64,000 nucleotides of DNA from Selenomonadales bacterium (GCA_003150515.1 QALW01000021.1:153760-217759); one strand, 5' to 3'. Counted from the stretch's first letter, positions 1 to 8,486 are shown. Numbers and translations: made by a program. The notes: generated by a model from the sequence alone, not told the origin.

Positions 1-57
1 CGAACCCTGGACACCCTGATTAAGAGTCAGGTGCTCTACCAGCTGAGCTAATCGTCC
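1..57 (-). tRNA. tRNA-Lys (anticodon CTT), 3' end cut off by the window edge
   Basis: Read on the minus strand, this is a tRNA from its acceptor 5' strand (GGACGAT) through the D-arm, the anticodon arm and part of the T-arm. The seven-base anticodon loop is CTCTTAA, closed by a CCTGA/TCAGG stem, giving anticodon CTT (Lys, AAG). The acceptor 3' strand lies beyond position 1. It follows tRNA-Gly by three bases and is probably co-transcribed with it. Confidence 0.93.
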
Positions 58-60
58 GTT

Positions 61-135
61 TGGAGCGGAAGACGAGATTCGAACTCGCGACATTCGCCTT
101 GGCAAGGCGACGCTCTACCACTGAGCCACTCCCGC
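61..135 (-). tRNA. tRNA-Gly (anticodon GCC)
   Basis: A complete 75-base cloverleaf on the minus strand. Acceptor GCGGGAG pairs with CTTCCGC, followed by discriminator T and an encoded CCA. The anticodon stem TCGCC/GGCGA encloses loop TTGCCAA, giving anticodon GCC (Gly, GGC/GGU). A good promoter lies 38 bases upstream, so this is likely the first gene of a tRNA-Gly/tRNA-Lys transcript. Confidence 0.97.
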
Positions 136-172
136 ATTACCCGCCGACAATTTGTTATCGTCAGCAGATGGT

Positions 173-201
173 ATAATAGCATAGTATACGTTTTTTGTAA
201 A
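173..201 (-). promoter_or_regulatory. Promoter of the tRNA-Gly/tRNA-Lys transcript
   Basis: On the minus strand: -35 TTTACA (196-201), a 17-base spacer, then -10 TATTAT (173-178) preceded by TGC, an extended -10. It points at the tRNA genes and lies in the gap between them and the dehydrogenase gene. Confidence 0.6.
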
Positions 202-230
202 GCGTTTTTAACGGCAAAAGAAAAAATTTC

Positions 231-1232
231 TCAACGTTTTTTTACCACTTTATTTTTTAATTCCCCTCCCGAAATAAAATCAGCCGCGTTTTGGAGGGTT
301 GTATTTGCGATTGCGTCCAGCGCTTCAACAGTAAAATAAGCCTGATGGGAGGTGACCAGCACGTTAGGCAGCGCCAGGAGCTCCAGCAAGGTATCGTCCC
401 CTAAAATGCTGTCTGTAAAATCCTCATAAAAATAATTTTCTTCCTCTTCATATACGTCCAGCCCAACCGAGGAAATAACCCTGCTCTTAAGCCCGTCTAT
501 GAGCGCCTGAGTGTCCACCAGTCCGCCTCGGGAAATATTAATTAGCATAACACCCTTTTTCATTTTGGATATGCTGTCTTTATTAATCAGATGTCTGTTT
601 TCATCAGTAAGCGGGCAATGGAGGGTTATTATATCGCTTTGAGCGTATAATTCGTCCAGGCTTACCAATTCTATGCCCTGCTCCCGGGCATAATTGGGAT
701 CCGCATAGATATCATGAGCTATAATGCGGCAGGAGAACGCCTTAAGCAGCCCCGCCACGGCCTTTCCTATGCGCCCCAATCCGATTATTCCGGCAGTCTT
801 GCCCGCCATATTGAAGCCCAGCAAGCCCTTAAGGCTGAAATTATATTCTTTAGTCCGCAGATACGCCTTATGTATCTTGCGGTTAAGCGCTAAAATAAGA
901 GCTAGAGTATGCTCGGCCACGCCCTGGGAAGAATATTCGGGCACATTCATTACGCATATGCCTAATTTTTCGGCCGCAGCCAAATCCACATTATTGACGC
1001 CGGCGCATCTGAGCAGAAGCAGGCGTATGCCCTTTTCCTTTATGCATTCAAGCGCTCCCGCAGAAATTCTATCGTTGACAAAGCAGCATACAGCGTCAAA
1101 GCCGGCCGCCATATCCGCATTTGAGCATTCCAGCCTGTCCGCAAAAAATCTTAATTCAAACCCAAACTCTTCATTAGCGCGGTTGAAAAAATCAATATCA
1201 TATTCCTTCGCATCAAAAAACGCTATTCTCAT
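231..1232 (-). CDS. ldhA: D-lactate dehydrogenase-like D-2-hydroxyacid dehydrogenase
   Basis: This 333-residue protein has the two-domain fold of NAD-dependent D-2-hydroxyacid dehydrogenases. Visible are the NAD-binding motif GLGRIG (151-156), the substrate-binding Arg in NISRGG (R235), an acidic stretch after VGLDVY that supplies the active-site Glu, and the catalytic His in TSHQAYF (H296). The ending (HQAYFTVEALDAIANTTLQN) matches the LdhA branch rather than SerA or HdhD. The expected reaction is reversible reduction of pyruvate to D-lactate with NADH, a cytosolic fermentation sink. A GAGGAGA site sits upstream of the ATG. It lies downstream of murG on the same strand but 177 bases away, so it probably has its own promoter. 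The exact 2-oxoacid substrate is inferred. Confidence 0.88.
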   Translation of the reverse strand: MRIAFFDAKEYDIDFFNRANEEFGFELRFFADRLECSNADMAAGFDAVCCFVNDRISAGALECIKEKGIRLLLLRCAGVNNVDLAAAEKLGICVMNVPEYSSQGVAEHTLALILALNRKIHKAYLRTKEYNFSLKGLLGFNMAGKTAGIIGLGRIGKAVAGLLKAFSCRIIAHDIYADPNYAREQGIELVSLDELYAQSDIITLHCPLTDENRHLINKDSISKMKKGVMLINISRGGLVDTQALIDGLKSRVISSVGLDVYEEEENYFYEDFTDSILGDDTLLELLALPNVLVTSHQAYFTVEALDAIANTTLQNAADFISGGELKNKVVKKR

Positions 1233-1315
1233 TTGCAGTTCATCTCCTCAGTATTTCATATATATTCTGTCCGCAGCGGCAAAAGGTATGTATAGAAATA
1301 TATATTTCATCATAA

Positions 1316-1370
1316 GAACAAACAATACTGTCAAAATGCAATGCGCCGCAAGGAGAGGGATTTTCCGCAA
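1316..1370 (-). mobile_element. Fragment of the MITE-like repeat family (copy 1)
   Basis: On the minus strand this stretch reads GCGGAAAATC, then a C/T-rich run, then GCGGCGCATTGC and a degenerate ACAGTATTGT end. It aligns with the right-hand end of the full element at 37671-37950 (CGGAAAATC, then GCGGCGCATTG, then ATTGTATTGTCTAA). Only this end is present. It occupies the gap between murG and the dehydrogenase gene. Confidence 0.5.
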
Positions 1371-1409
1371 AAACAAACCGTATTTTAATTTTATTATCCA
1401 GCCCGCCTT

Positions 1410-2468
1410 TTATAAAGCTCCCTCTATAACGCGCATTACGTTCTCCGTGCCCTTAGCGGCAGGAGCGTTTTTCATATTCTCTATATATTCTTCCCTATGA
1501 GCGTATAATCTGCCTACGGCCTTTTCCAGCGTTCCGCCCGTAAGCTGCGCTTCGGGAAGCACCATAGCATAGCCGTCTTTTTCAAAGGCCCGGGCATTCT
1601 GCACCTGGTCCCCCCGCGAACCGGCGTCCAGAGGGATTAGCAGCATGGGCTTTTTAAGCGCCAGAAATTCGTTAATGCTGTTGGAGCCGGCCCGGGATAT
1701 AATCATATCGGCCAGAGCCAGCACATCAGGAAGCTGCTGATTCATATATTCCTTCTGCACATATCCCCGCAGTCCGTCGTATTGCCTCTCGGCTTTTCCC
1801 TTGCCGCAGAGATGTATAACATTATAATCCTCAAGCAGCCGTTCCAGGACTGAAAACAGCGCCTGATTGACTTTAACTGAGCCGCTGGAGCCGCCCATTA
1901 CCAAGAGAGTGGGCCGGCGGGGCAGGCCCAGCGACCGGCGCGCGCTTTCCCCGTCCCCCATAAACAGCTCTTTTCTTATGGGCGAACCGGTAACGACCAC
2001 CTTTTCCTCAGCGAATTTATTTCCCGCCTCTTTAAAGGTAAGGCAGATTTTTCTTGCGCTTGAAGCGCATAAGCGCGTTGCAAGCCCGGGCGAAATATCC
2101 GATTCATGTATTACAGCGGGAATCTTTAATCTGCCCGCAGCCTTAACCACCGGAACGGATACAAAGCCGCCCTTGGAAAAAAGCACGTCGGGAGCTATTT
2201 GCCTGAGTATATTAACAGACTGCCTATAGCCTTTAATGACTTTAAACGGATCAGTTAAATTTTTAATATCCAAATATCTGCGCAGCTTTCCGGCGCTGAT
2301 TACATGATAGGTGATATCCGGCTGAGAGGTGATCAATTCGTATTCCAAGCCGTCGCGCGTGCCTATATAATGAATTTCATAGCCTTTTTTTCTTAATTCG
2401 GGCAAAAGCGCGATATTGGGAGTGACATGGCCGGCCGTCCCCCCTCCGGTCAATACTATTTTGGGCAT
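1410..2468 (-). CDS. murG: Undecaprenyldiphospho-muramoylpentapeptide beta-N-acetylglucosaminyltransferase (MurG)
   Basis: MurG adds GlcNAc from UDP-GlcNAc to lipid I, making lipid II on the inner face of the membrane. The 352-residue length is normal. The N-terminal glycine-rich loop GGGTAGHV (8-15) is diagnostic, as are GGSSGS at the start of the C-terminal GT-B domain and the SRAGSNSINEFLALKKP stretch that contacts the UDP-sugar. It is not in a dcw cell-wall cluster here; instead it sits between an ArsP_2 permease and a D-lactate dehydrogenase gene. Such an isolated murG is seen in some Clostridia. An AAAGGAG site precedes the ATG. Confidence 0.96.
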   Translation of the reverse strand: MPKIVLTGGGTAGHVTPNIALLPELRKKGYEIHYIGTRDGLEYELITSQPDITYHVISAGKLRRYLDIKNLTDPFKVIKGYRQSVNILRQIAPDVLFSKGGFVSVPVVKAAGRLKIPAVIHESDISPGLATRLCASSARKICLTFKEAGNKFAEEKVVVTGSPIRKELFMGDGESARRSLGLPRRPTLLVMGGSSGSVKVNQALFSVLERLLEDYNVIHLCGKGKAERQYDGLRGYVQKEYMNQQLPDVLALADMIISRAGSNSINEFLALKKPMLLIPLDAGSRGDQVQNARAFEKDGYAMVLPEAQLTGGTLEKAVGRLYAHREEYIENMKNAPAAKGTENVMRVIEGAL

Positions 2469-2626
2469 AAAACGAACTCCTTTAACAGGAAAATTTAATT
2501 GTTTCTTTAACCACTATATGCCGCGGGCTTCCTCCCCGTCAATACGGCTTAAAATTATAACACGATATGCGCTATGGTCAGATTATATATTATGCCGCGC
2601 CATATATTAAACAATTCAGGCTCCCG

Positions 2627-3475
2627 CTATATTCCAAAAAGCCTGAGAAGCAGGCCGGCAGCGGCGGAAATGCCAAAAAGCAGGAATATAATTTTAACGC
2701 AGTCCTTAATATTTCTATTTGCCCGGAAGAGCACTATAAGCCCCACTCCAGCTCCCGCGCACAAGCCAGCGACCGCCGAGCTTAACGTTATCGCGCCCCC
2801 CAGATAAAGCTCCGTTATCAAAACTGAAGCCGCGCAATTGGGAATCAACCCTATAAGCGCCGCTAAAATGGGCTGAAAAAAGCTTCCCGAAAGCATAAAT
2901 TCGCCTAAATTATCCTCACCCACAAGATGAATCAGACCGCCCAGCACGATATTCGCCGCCAGCACTATAGCAAAAATCCCGGCCGTATGCTTAAGGGCGG
3001 AAAGAAAAATTCCATGCTCGCAGCCGCAGCCCGAACACAGCTTCTTAATATTCTCTTCCCCCTGCACGCTGTTTCTTTTAACTATAAAATCTATAACGAT
3101 GCCCGCCAAAACGGCTATAACAATCTTTATTCCTATAAGAACAAGCATTTGGCCTACATGTCCCGGCTGAGAAAGCATTATTATGACCATTTCATCCGAA
3201 GTGGATAAAAAAACGGCCAGCAGAGTGCCTAAGGATATAATCCGCCCCGCATAAAGATTAGCCGCCATTGCGGAAAAGCCGCACTGCGGCACGCATCCCA
3301 GCAAAGCGCCGAATATTACTCCCAGCTTGCCCGAACCAGCCAGCGCCTTCTCCATTTTTCCCGAAGTATGATGCTCAAGAAATTCTATAAGCAGATAGGC
3401 CAGAAATAAAAAGGGCAGGGTTTTGAGCGAATCAATTAAAGAATGATGTAAAATCTCCCATACAGTTTCCCACAT
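2627..3475 (-). CDS. ArsP_2-type putative ten-TM permease (heavy-metal/arsenic efflux family)
   Basis: A 282-residue polytopic protein with about eight to ten hydrophobic segments. It resembles the putative ten-TM heavy-metal exporter family (ArsP_2, annotated as arsenic efflux protein). Conserved-looking cysteines sit in two half-repeats: GCVPQCGFSA in the first and LIPNCAASVL in the second, suggesting an internal duplication. Between them a cytoplasmic loop carries CSGCGCEHG, a likely metal-binding cluster. I chose the ATG at 3475, ten bases after AGGAG; an upstream TTG abuts the site. A 122-residue membrane protein ends 13 bases upstream and is probably co-transcribed. Substrate is not established; organoarsenical or metal export is inference from the family name. 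Confidence 0.75.
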   Translation of the reverse strand: MWETVWEILHHSLIDSLKTLPFLFLAYLLIEFLEHHTSGKMEKALAGSGKLGVIFGALLGCVPQCGFSAMAANLYAGRIISLGTLLAVFLSTSDEMVIIMLSQPGHVGQMLVLIGIKIVIAVLAGIVIDFIVKRNSVQGEENIKKLCSGCGCEHGIFLSALKHTAGIFAIVLAANIVLGGLIHLVGEDNLGEFMLSGSFFQPILAALIGLIPNCAASVLITELYLGGAITLSSAVAGLCAGAGVGLIVLFRANRNIKDCVKIIFLLFGISAAAGLLLRLFGI

Positions 3476-3488
3476 AAAATACAAACTC

Positions 3489-3857
3489 CTATAAAATCAG
3501 CTCTGTCAGGATATTATCTAAAACCTGAAAGAGCACGGGCAGCAACGCGCAGATTACGCCCAGGCTCTTCTTTTTGCCCGCCGCCGACATAAGCTTGGGA
3601 AGCAAAAAAAGCTGCGCTATTATAAGCGCCGTTCTTAACGCCCACCATGCAAAATGGCCCGACGCAGTTATCCCCCTAAAATTCAAAAGCAGAAACAGCG
3701 CCGATAGAATTCCTTCGGGAAGCAAAGTGACATGCCATAGCTTTTTGAAAAAAAGCGAAGGCCCCATATTTATTATAACCGAATATAAAGTATAAGCAGC
3801 CGCGGCAATAATTATAAAGCCTGCGGCCAAAGCCAAGATGAGCAAGGTTTCGTTCAT
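3489..3857 (-). CDS. Small membrane protein upstream of the ArsP_2 permease
   Basis: I do not recognise this 122-residue protein. It has about four hydrophobic segments (roughly residues 5-28, 44-60, 68-88 and 98-118) joined by short loops, with a GKKKS basic turn near residue 95 that suggests a cytoplasmic loop. It has no signal peptidase site and no catalytic motif. The gene lies 13 bases upstream of the ArsP_2-type permease gene on the same strand, so the two are probably translated from one mRNA. It could be a subunit or stabiliser of that permease, which is inference from position only. Confidence 0.6.
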   Translation of the reverse strand: MNETLLILALAAGFIIIAAAAYTLYSVIINMGPSLFFKKLWHVTLLPEGILSALFLLLNFRGITASGHFAWWALRTALIIAQLFLLPKLMSAAGKKKSLGVICALLPVLFQVLDNILTELIL

Positions 3858-3976
3858 AAATTATTTCCCAGACATATTATTTTCAATTATTATATGATAT
3901 TTTTCAGTATTGCGCAAATATTTTATAAAGCTTTTCCCCCAGCCGCTCCGAACCGCTTTACGCGCAATAAAAACAA

Positions 3977-4005
3977 TGGAAATTAATTCTGGCCTGTGTT
4001 ATAAT
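3977..4005 (+). promoter_or_regulatory. Promoter of the FabG-like SDR gene
   Basis: An extended -10, TGT-TATAAT (TATAAT at 4000-4005), with a weak -35 TGGAAA (3977-3982) at 17-base spacing. A GAAAGG ribosome site follows at 4031, and the ATG is at 4044. Confidence 0.5.
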
Positions 4006-4043
4006 ATAATCGGCCTCAGATATTAAATACGAAAGGCAAAACC

Positions 4044-4781
4044 ATGGATAAAAAAACAATAATAATAACCGGCGCGTCCAGAGGAATAGGCCGGGCATGC
4101 GCTCTCAGCTTTGCCGCCGGCGGCTGGAACGTAGTTATAAATTATTTCCGCAGCGCCGAAAAAGCGCACGAGCTGCTTAAAAGCATAGAGCAGGCTGGCG
4201 GAAGCGGCATAGCCATAAATGCGGACGTTTCCTCTCCCGAGCAGGTCAAGCGGCTGTTCAGCCAGGCAAAGGAGCGCTTCGGCAGAATAGACGCCGTAAT
4301 AAACAACGCCGGAATTGCTCAGAAAAAGCTGTTTATAGATATAACCCAGGAGGACTGGCGCAATATGCTGGATGTAAATCTGGGCGGAGTTTTCTATTGC
4401 TGCCAGCAGGCTGTTGAGCATATGATGTGGAACAGGCGAGGCTGCATAATTAATATATCCTCCATATGGGGAATGGCCGGAGGCGCATGCGAAGCGCACT
4501 ATTCCGCCGCCAAAGCGGGAATAATCGGCTTAACCAAAGCTCTGGCCAAAGAGGCCGGACAATGGAACATACGAATAAACTGCATAGCTCCCGGAGTTAT
4601 AGATACTGATATGAACGCCGGCCTGAGCCGGGAGGATATTAACGAAATAACAGCGCAGACTCCTTTGGGCAGAACGGGCTCTCCCCGCGATATAGCAGCG
4701 CTGGCGCTTTTTCTGGCTTCGGAAGACGCGCAGTTTATAACGGGACAGATAATAAGCCCTAACGGAGGACTGATTATATAA
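4044..4781 (+). CDS. Short-chain dehydrogenase/reductase, FabG-like 3-oxoacyl-ACP reductase
   Basis: A 245-residue classical SDR. The cofactor loop is TGASRGIG (9-16). NNAG sits at 87-90, and the catalytic triad is S140, Y153 and K157 (YSAAK). The N-terminal pattern and length match FabG-type NADPH-dependent 3-oxoacyl-ACP reductases of the YmfI branch. The gene is away from other fatty-acid genes, so it may act in another pathway or be a second FabG. It is transcribed from an extended -10 promoter with a good ribosome site. The alpha/beta hydrolase gene follows after 60 bases. SDR membership is certain; the acyl-ACP substrate is not. Confidence 0.88.
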   Translation: MDKKTIIITGASRGIGRACALSFAAGGWNVVINYFRSAEKAHELLKSIEQAGGSGIAINADVSSPEQVKRLFSQAKERFGRIDAVINNAGIAQKKLFIDITQEDWRNMLDVNLGGVFYCCQQAVEHMMWNRRGCIINISSIWGMAGGACEAHYSAAKAGIIGLTKALAKEAGQWNIRINCIAPGVIDTDMNAGLSREDINEITAQTPLGRTGSPRDIAALALFLASEDAQFITGQIISPNGGLII

Positions 4782-4841
4782 TAAGCGGCAGCTTATACAT
4801 CTTTAACCCAATATTTTTCTTGAACGGCGGTATAAATAAAT

Positions 4842-5537
4842 ATGATTGCAGAAGCAAACGGTATAAAGCTGTATTATAAAAAGCTCGGCCGGGGAGCTCC
4901 GCTTATTCTCCTGCACGGCAACGGAGAATCTCACGAGATATTCGCTCCTCTGGCGGAGAGCCTGCAAAACTCCTTCTGCTTATATATGCCGGACAGCAGA
5001 GGGCATGGCCAAAGCCAAAAGGCGCCCTTGGATTATTATCTTATGGCGGAGGATATATACTGCCTTATAAAATGCCTGGGCCTCAAGGCGCCCCATTTAT
5101 TCGGCTTCAGCGACGGAGGAATAATAGCCCTCATTCTTGCCTCCCGCGCTCCTGATTGCATTTCCTCTCTTACGGCGGCGGGCGCCAATCTTTCTCCGCG
5201 CGCCTTTAAAATGCATGTCCGTCTTAGAATGCAAATAGAATATTTTTTCAAAAGAGAGGAAAAAACAAGACTTATGCTCAAACAGCCTGAAATAACAGAA
5301 CAGGCCCTGAACAGAATAACCGCCAGATCTCTTATAATAGCAGGCGAGAAAGACGTTTTTCCCCTGAAACATACGCAAAGCATAGCAGAGGGCATTCCCC
5401 ATTCGCAGTTATTAATATTAAAGGGCAGAAATCACTATAATTATATATACGATACCAACATGCTCGCCCCCATCCTGAGCAGCTTCTGCCTGAAAAAACC
5501 GCCGTCCGGCAGCTCTGAATTGCGGCCGCCTCTTTAA
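4842..5537 (+). CDS. Alpha/beta-fold hydrolase
   Basis: A 231-residue alpha/beta hydrolase. HGNGES (25-30) supplies the oxyanion-hole region. The nucleophile elbow is GFSDGG, with Ser90 as nucleophile. The acid is probably D171 in GEKDVFP and the base H198 in GRNHYN, so the triad is complete. The lid between residues 115 and 150 is short and basic. It may be an esterase or lipase of the AB_hydrolase_1 type; the substrate cannot be read from sequence. The ribosome site is weak (GGCGG), so it may depend on read-through from the SDR gene 60 bases upstream. Confidence 0.82.
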   Translation: MIAEANGIKLYYKKLGRGAPLILLHGNGESHEIFAPLAESLQNSFCLYMPDSRGHGQSQKAPLDYYLMAEDIYCLIKCLGLKAPHLFGFSDGGIIALILASRAPDCISSLTAAGANLSPRAFKMHVRLRMQIEYFFKREEKTRLMLKQPEITEQALNRITARSLIIAGEKDVFPLKHTQSIAEGIPHSQLLILKGRNHYNYIYDTNMLAPILSSFCLKKPPSGSSELRPPL

Positions 5538-5591
5538 AAAGCCCCCGGCTCAGTAAAACGCGCAATTATTTTGTTTACAAAAGAAATTATG

Positions 5592-5617
5592 CGTCTGAGA
5601 CGTTTTTATGCTATAAT
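5592..5617 (+). promoter_or_regulatory. Promoter and candidate operator of the HEPN-like/CBS gene
   Basis: An extended -10, TGC-TATAAT (TATAAT at 5612-5617), has no good -35. Instead the perfect 11-base dyad CGTCTGAGACG (5592-5602) covers the -35 side, where an activator or repressor could bind. The ORF begins about 105 bases downstream. Confidence 0.4.
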
Positions 5618-5721
5618 ATAAAAAACTTATTATATGCGGACGCATGCCTATTATTTATTTTAAACCGGCTGCCGCCGCAGGATTAACGGCCCGCCGTATA
5701 TAAATGCTTAGGAGAATCCTA

Positions 5722-6459
5722 ATGGGTTTCAGCGAACCAAACGCTTTGGAATTTATAAAATTATATAATATAATTGACGACTGTCTCAGCAAAAGCCTGA
5801 GCGTAGAGAAAAACGACATGTCCTTTACTCAAAAAGTAAATACTCTGCGCACAAAGGGAGACCATATAATCTCCCGCTTTTACGTTGAGCTTCTTATTTA
5901 CGCCAAGCTGCGCAACGTTATAGTGCACGATACTACAACGGACGAGCCCGTAGCCCGCCCTTCGGATGTAACGATTGAAAAGATGCGCAGGATTATACAG
6001 CTTATGACTCAGGCTCCCCTGGCCTTAGACAGCATAGCCCATCCTTATACCGAACTGCTCATTACTAAGCCTCACCATAAAGCGGCCGAGCTTATGCGCA
6101 GGATGCATAAAGCCAAAGCATCCTATGTTCCCGTAATAGAAGAAGGATTTCTTGCGGGGGTTTTCTCCATGAGCGCTCTGAGCGCCTATATAAACGCAAA
6201 AGGCACGGCCGGTTTAAACGAAGAACTGACCATTGCGCAGCTAGAGCCCTTTTACCGCATAAATAATTCCAAGCGCACCGAGGCTTTTTTCTCCGCTCGG
6301 GCTGACGCTGACATATACGAAATAGACAATATTTTTAATAAGACAGTAAATACAGAGCTGACAATCGGCGCTGTTTTTATTACGCATGACGGCTCCATTA
6401 ACGGCCAGCTTCTAGGCATGATAACGCCGTTTGATTTAGTGCGCATAAATATAGATTAG
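5722..6459 (+). CDS. CBS-domain protein with a HEPN-like N-terminal domain
   Basis: A 245-residue protein in two parts. Residues 1 to about 95 are helical and carry LRNVIVHD, an R-x4-H pattern (R64, H69) typical of HEPN domains. Residues 100-245 form two CBS motifs (the PVIEEG-FLAGVFS region and the VFITHDGS-LLGMITPFDL region), a Bateman-type module that usually binds adenine nucleotides. I chose the ATG at 5722 because TAGGAG lies seven bases before it; an upstream in-frame ATG at 5704 lies ahead of that site. A membrane-anchored propeller gene follows after 63 bases. The CBS call is firm. The HEPN call rests on one motif and helical character, and nucleotide-controlled RNase activity is a hypothesis only. 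Confidence 0.7.
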   Translation: MGFSEPNALEFIKLYNIIDDCLSKSLSVEKNDMSFTQKVNTLRTKGDHIISRFYVELLIYAKLRNVIVHDTTTDEPVARPSDVTIEKMRRIIQLMTQAPLALDSIAHPYTELLITKPHHKAAELMRRMHKAKASYVPVIEEGFLAGVFSMSALSAYINAKGTAGLNEELTIAQLEPFYRINNSKRTEAFFSARADADIYEIDNIFNKTVNTELTIGAVFITHDGSINGQLLGMITPFDLVRINID

Positions 6460-6522
6460 CCAATACTCTCAGAATGCGGCGCATTTTGCCGCAATTATAT
6501 CGTCCGGCGAAAGGAATTTATA

Positions 6523-8205
6523 ATGAAATTTAAAACCCTTGTAAAAAACCGCAAAGAGCTTTTTATTATCCTGAGCATTATACTGGCAGTCATAATTATT
6601 GCAGTCTCATTAATCCTATTTCTGCCCAGAAAGAAGCCGGCGGCGGCAGAGCACAACATAAAAAACGCGCTGCCTTCCAGCATAGCCTGCGTCCCTTATT
6701 TGAAGAACGGCTCTCTTTACGTTATAGACGACGGCCAAAGCGTTCTTATAAGCGACGGCGTTTATAAAACGGACGATGTAGAAAAAGCGCAGCTTTTTGA
6801 TTACGTTTGGTCTGCTTCGGGCAGCGAAATGCTGTACCTCAAAAACGCTGATGACAGCGGCGAGCTTATGCATTATAAAAACGGCTCCAATCAGCTTATA
6901 GCCAAAGGGGTGACCTCCTGGTGCACCGTTGAAAATATGGACAGAGCCGCATATATAATTGACGAGGATTCCGTGCTGCAAACAGGAATGCTTATGCTGT
7001 ATTATAACGGCGCTTCCATATTGCTGGATATAAACGTACAGCCCTCTTCCGTCCGCTTCAGTTCGGACGGCAATTATCTTTATGCGCTTAAATGCCATGA
7101 TACCAGCGAGTTAAGCACCGGCATAGGCAATTTAATGAGATATGATATGCAGGGAAACCGTCAAACAATACAAAAGGACGTCTACGGCGTAAATTGGCTC
7201 AATTATGACGGTTCCGCCTATGTATGCCTGTCTCAGAACGCCGATTCCATTACATACGATTATCTTATAGTATCAAACGACCGCAGCGTGACCATAGAGG
7301 GCGTATATTCCGCCAGCATATCGGACGACCGCAGCGTAATCTATCTTTTAGCCGACTATAACGCCGAGCTGGAATTGGGCACCCTCTATTCCCTTTCGGT
7401 TGCCAATCTGCAAAAGCGCGAATTGGCCAAAAATGTCGCTTTTATCAATCCCGGCGGCATAACCGACCTGACTCAGGGGATTCTTTACAGCACGCCCGGA
7501 GAGATGTCGGGCAGATATGATATAAATTATGTAACCTCTTCCGGACAAATTTACACGTTAATTTCGGACGGCTTCGAGCAATCCCTTTATACCATATATC
7601 TCAATACGCAGCAGCAGACGGGATATATTATGATGCACGGCGTAAGCGCCGACCGGCATACTTTGCATTATGTTGAATGGTCTAACGGCAGAATTGACGA
7701 TAGGAAGCTGGATGAAAACGTGCATGAGCTGGTATATTACGAGGCGTGCGACAGCATATTGTACATAAAAAACGGAAACGGCAATGCGGCAGAGCTTTAT
7801 ATGGTGACAGGCGATCAGGACAGAAAGCTGGTTGCCCAGAATACCGGCGCAATTTACAACAGCGCCGACCAATCCTATTACTCCTGCTCCCTGCTTTCAA
7901 ACGACGGCAAAAAGGCTTTATACTTTACCAATTTAATTAATACCGAGGAAAGCGATTTGGAATCTCATCCTATCGCCTCTTTATACGGCACCATGCATAT
8001 AATTGACCTTGAGACGGGTAAGAGCACGGAAATTGCAAAGCAGGTAATGGCTAACGCCGTGCTTTCCATTATGGCGGATGAAAATATGGACAATATATAC
8101 TTTATGACGCTGGACGGCGAACGACTCAGCCTCTGCCAATACATTTCGGGCGAAGTTGCCGTTTTGGACAACGGCGTTATGAATATGCTTATACCCACTA
8201 TGTAA
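6523..8205 (+). CDS. Membrane-anchored beta-propeller (TolB/WD40-like) protein
   Basis: A 560-residue protein with a short basic N-terminus, one membrane helix (about residues 14-34) and no lipobox, so it is probably a membrane anchor with the bulk outside the cell. The rest is a series of beta-rich repeats with the pattern of TolB/DPP-IV-like propellers: phrases such as VRFSSDGNYLYAL, SDDRSVIYLLADY and LLSNDGKKALYF recur about every 45-60 residues. No catalytic motif is seen. A second protein of the same design is encoded at 55806-57569. The upstream HEPN-like/CBS gene may be co-transcribed. Function unknown; sensing or scaffolding at the cell surface is a guess. Confidence 0.7.
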   Translation: MKFKTLVKNRKELFIILSIILAVIIIAVSLILFLPRKKPAAAEHNIKNALPSSIACVPYLKNGSLYVIDDGQSVLISDGVYKTDDVEKAQLFDYVWSASGSEMLYLKNADDSGELMHYKNGSNQLIAKGVTSWCTVENMDRAAYIIDEDSVLQTGMLMLYYNGASILLDINVQPSSVRFSSDGNYLYALKCHDTSELSTGIGNLMRYDMQGNRQTIQKDVYGVNWLNYDGSAYVCLSQNADSITYDYLIVSNDRSVTIEGVYSASISDDRSVIYLLADYNAELELGTLYSLSVANLQKRELAKNVAFINPGGITDLTQGILYSTPGEMSGRYDINYVTSSGQIYTLISDGFEQSLYTIYLNTQQQTGYIMMHGVSADRHTLHYVEWSNGRIDDRKLDENVHELVYYEACDSILYIKNGNGNAAELYMVTGDQDRKLVAQNTGAIYNSADQSYYSCSLLSNDGKKALYFTNLINTEESDLESHPIASLYGTMHIIDLETGKSTEIAKQVMANAVLSIMADENMDNIYFMTLDGERLSLCQYISGEVAVLDNGVMNMLIPTM

Positions 8206-8425
8206 GCGCGGTCGGATATTTTTATGCTATACGCCCTGCAACTGTTTTCCTCCGGCAAATATTCTGAGCAATAAGAATGCCCGCATCCAGATATTTTGTC
8301 AAACGCGCGTTTTAACGTGCCTTAGTTCGGATTAATTTTAAAAAGTCCCGCCCAAAAGATATGCGCCTGCGGTAAATTTTGCCGTCTCCATTTTTAAACG
8401 CCGCTGATTTCAGCCCGTTAATATA

Positions 8426-8465
8426 AAAAGCGCCCGGAAGGAAAATTATCTCCCCGGGCGCTTTT
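8426..8465. terminator. Bidirectional intrinsic terminator
   Basis: A 12-bp stem, AAAAGCGCCCGG with CCGGGCGCTTTT, encloses a 16-base loop. A-runs and T-runs flank it on both sides, so it can end both the plus-strand propeller transcript and the minus-strand hydratase transcript. Confidence 0.85.
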
Positions 8466-8486
8466 GCTATTTTATTTTTAAGCGGA

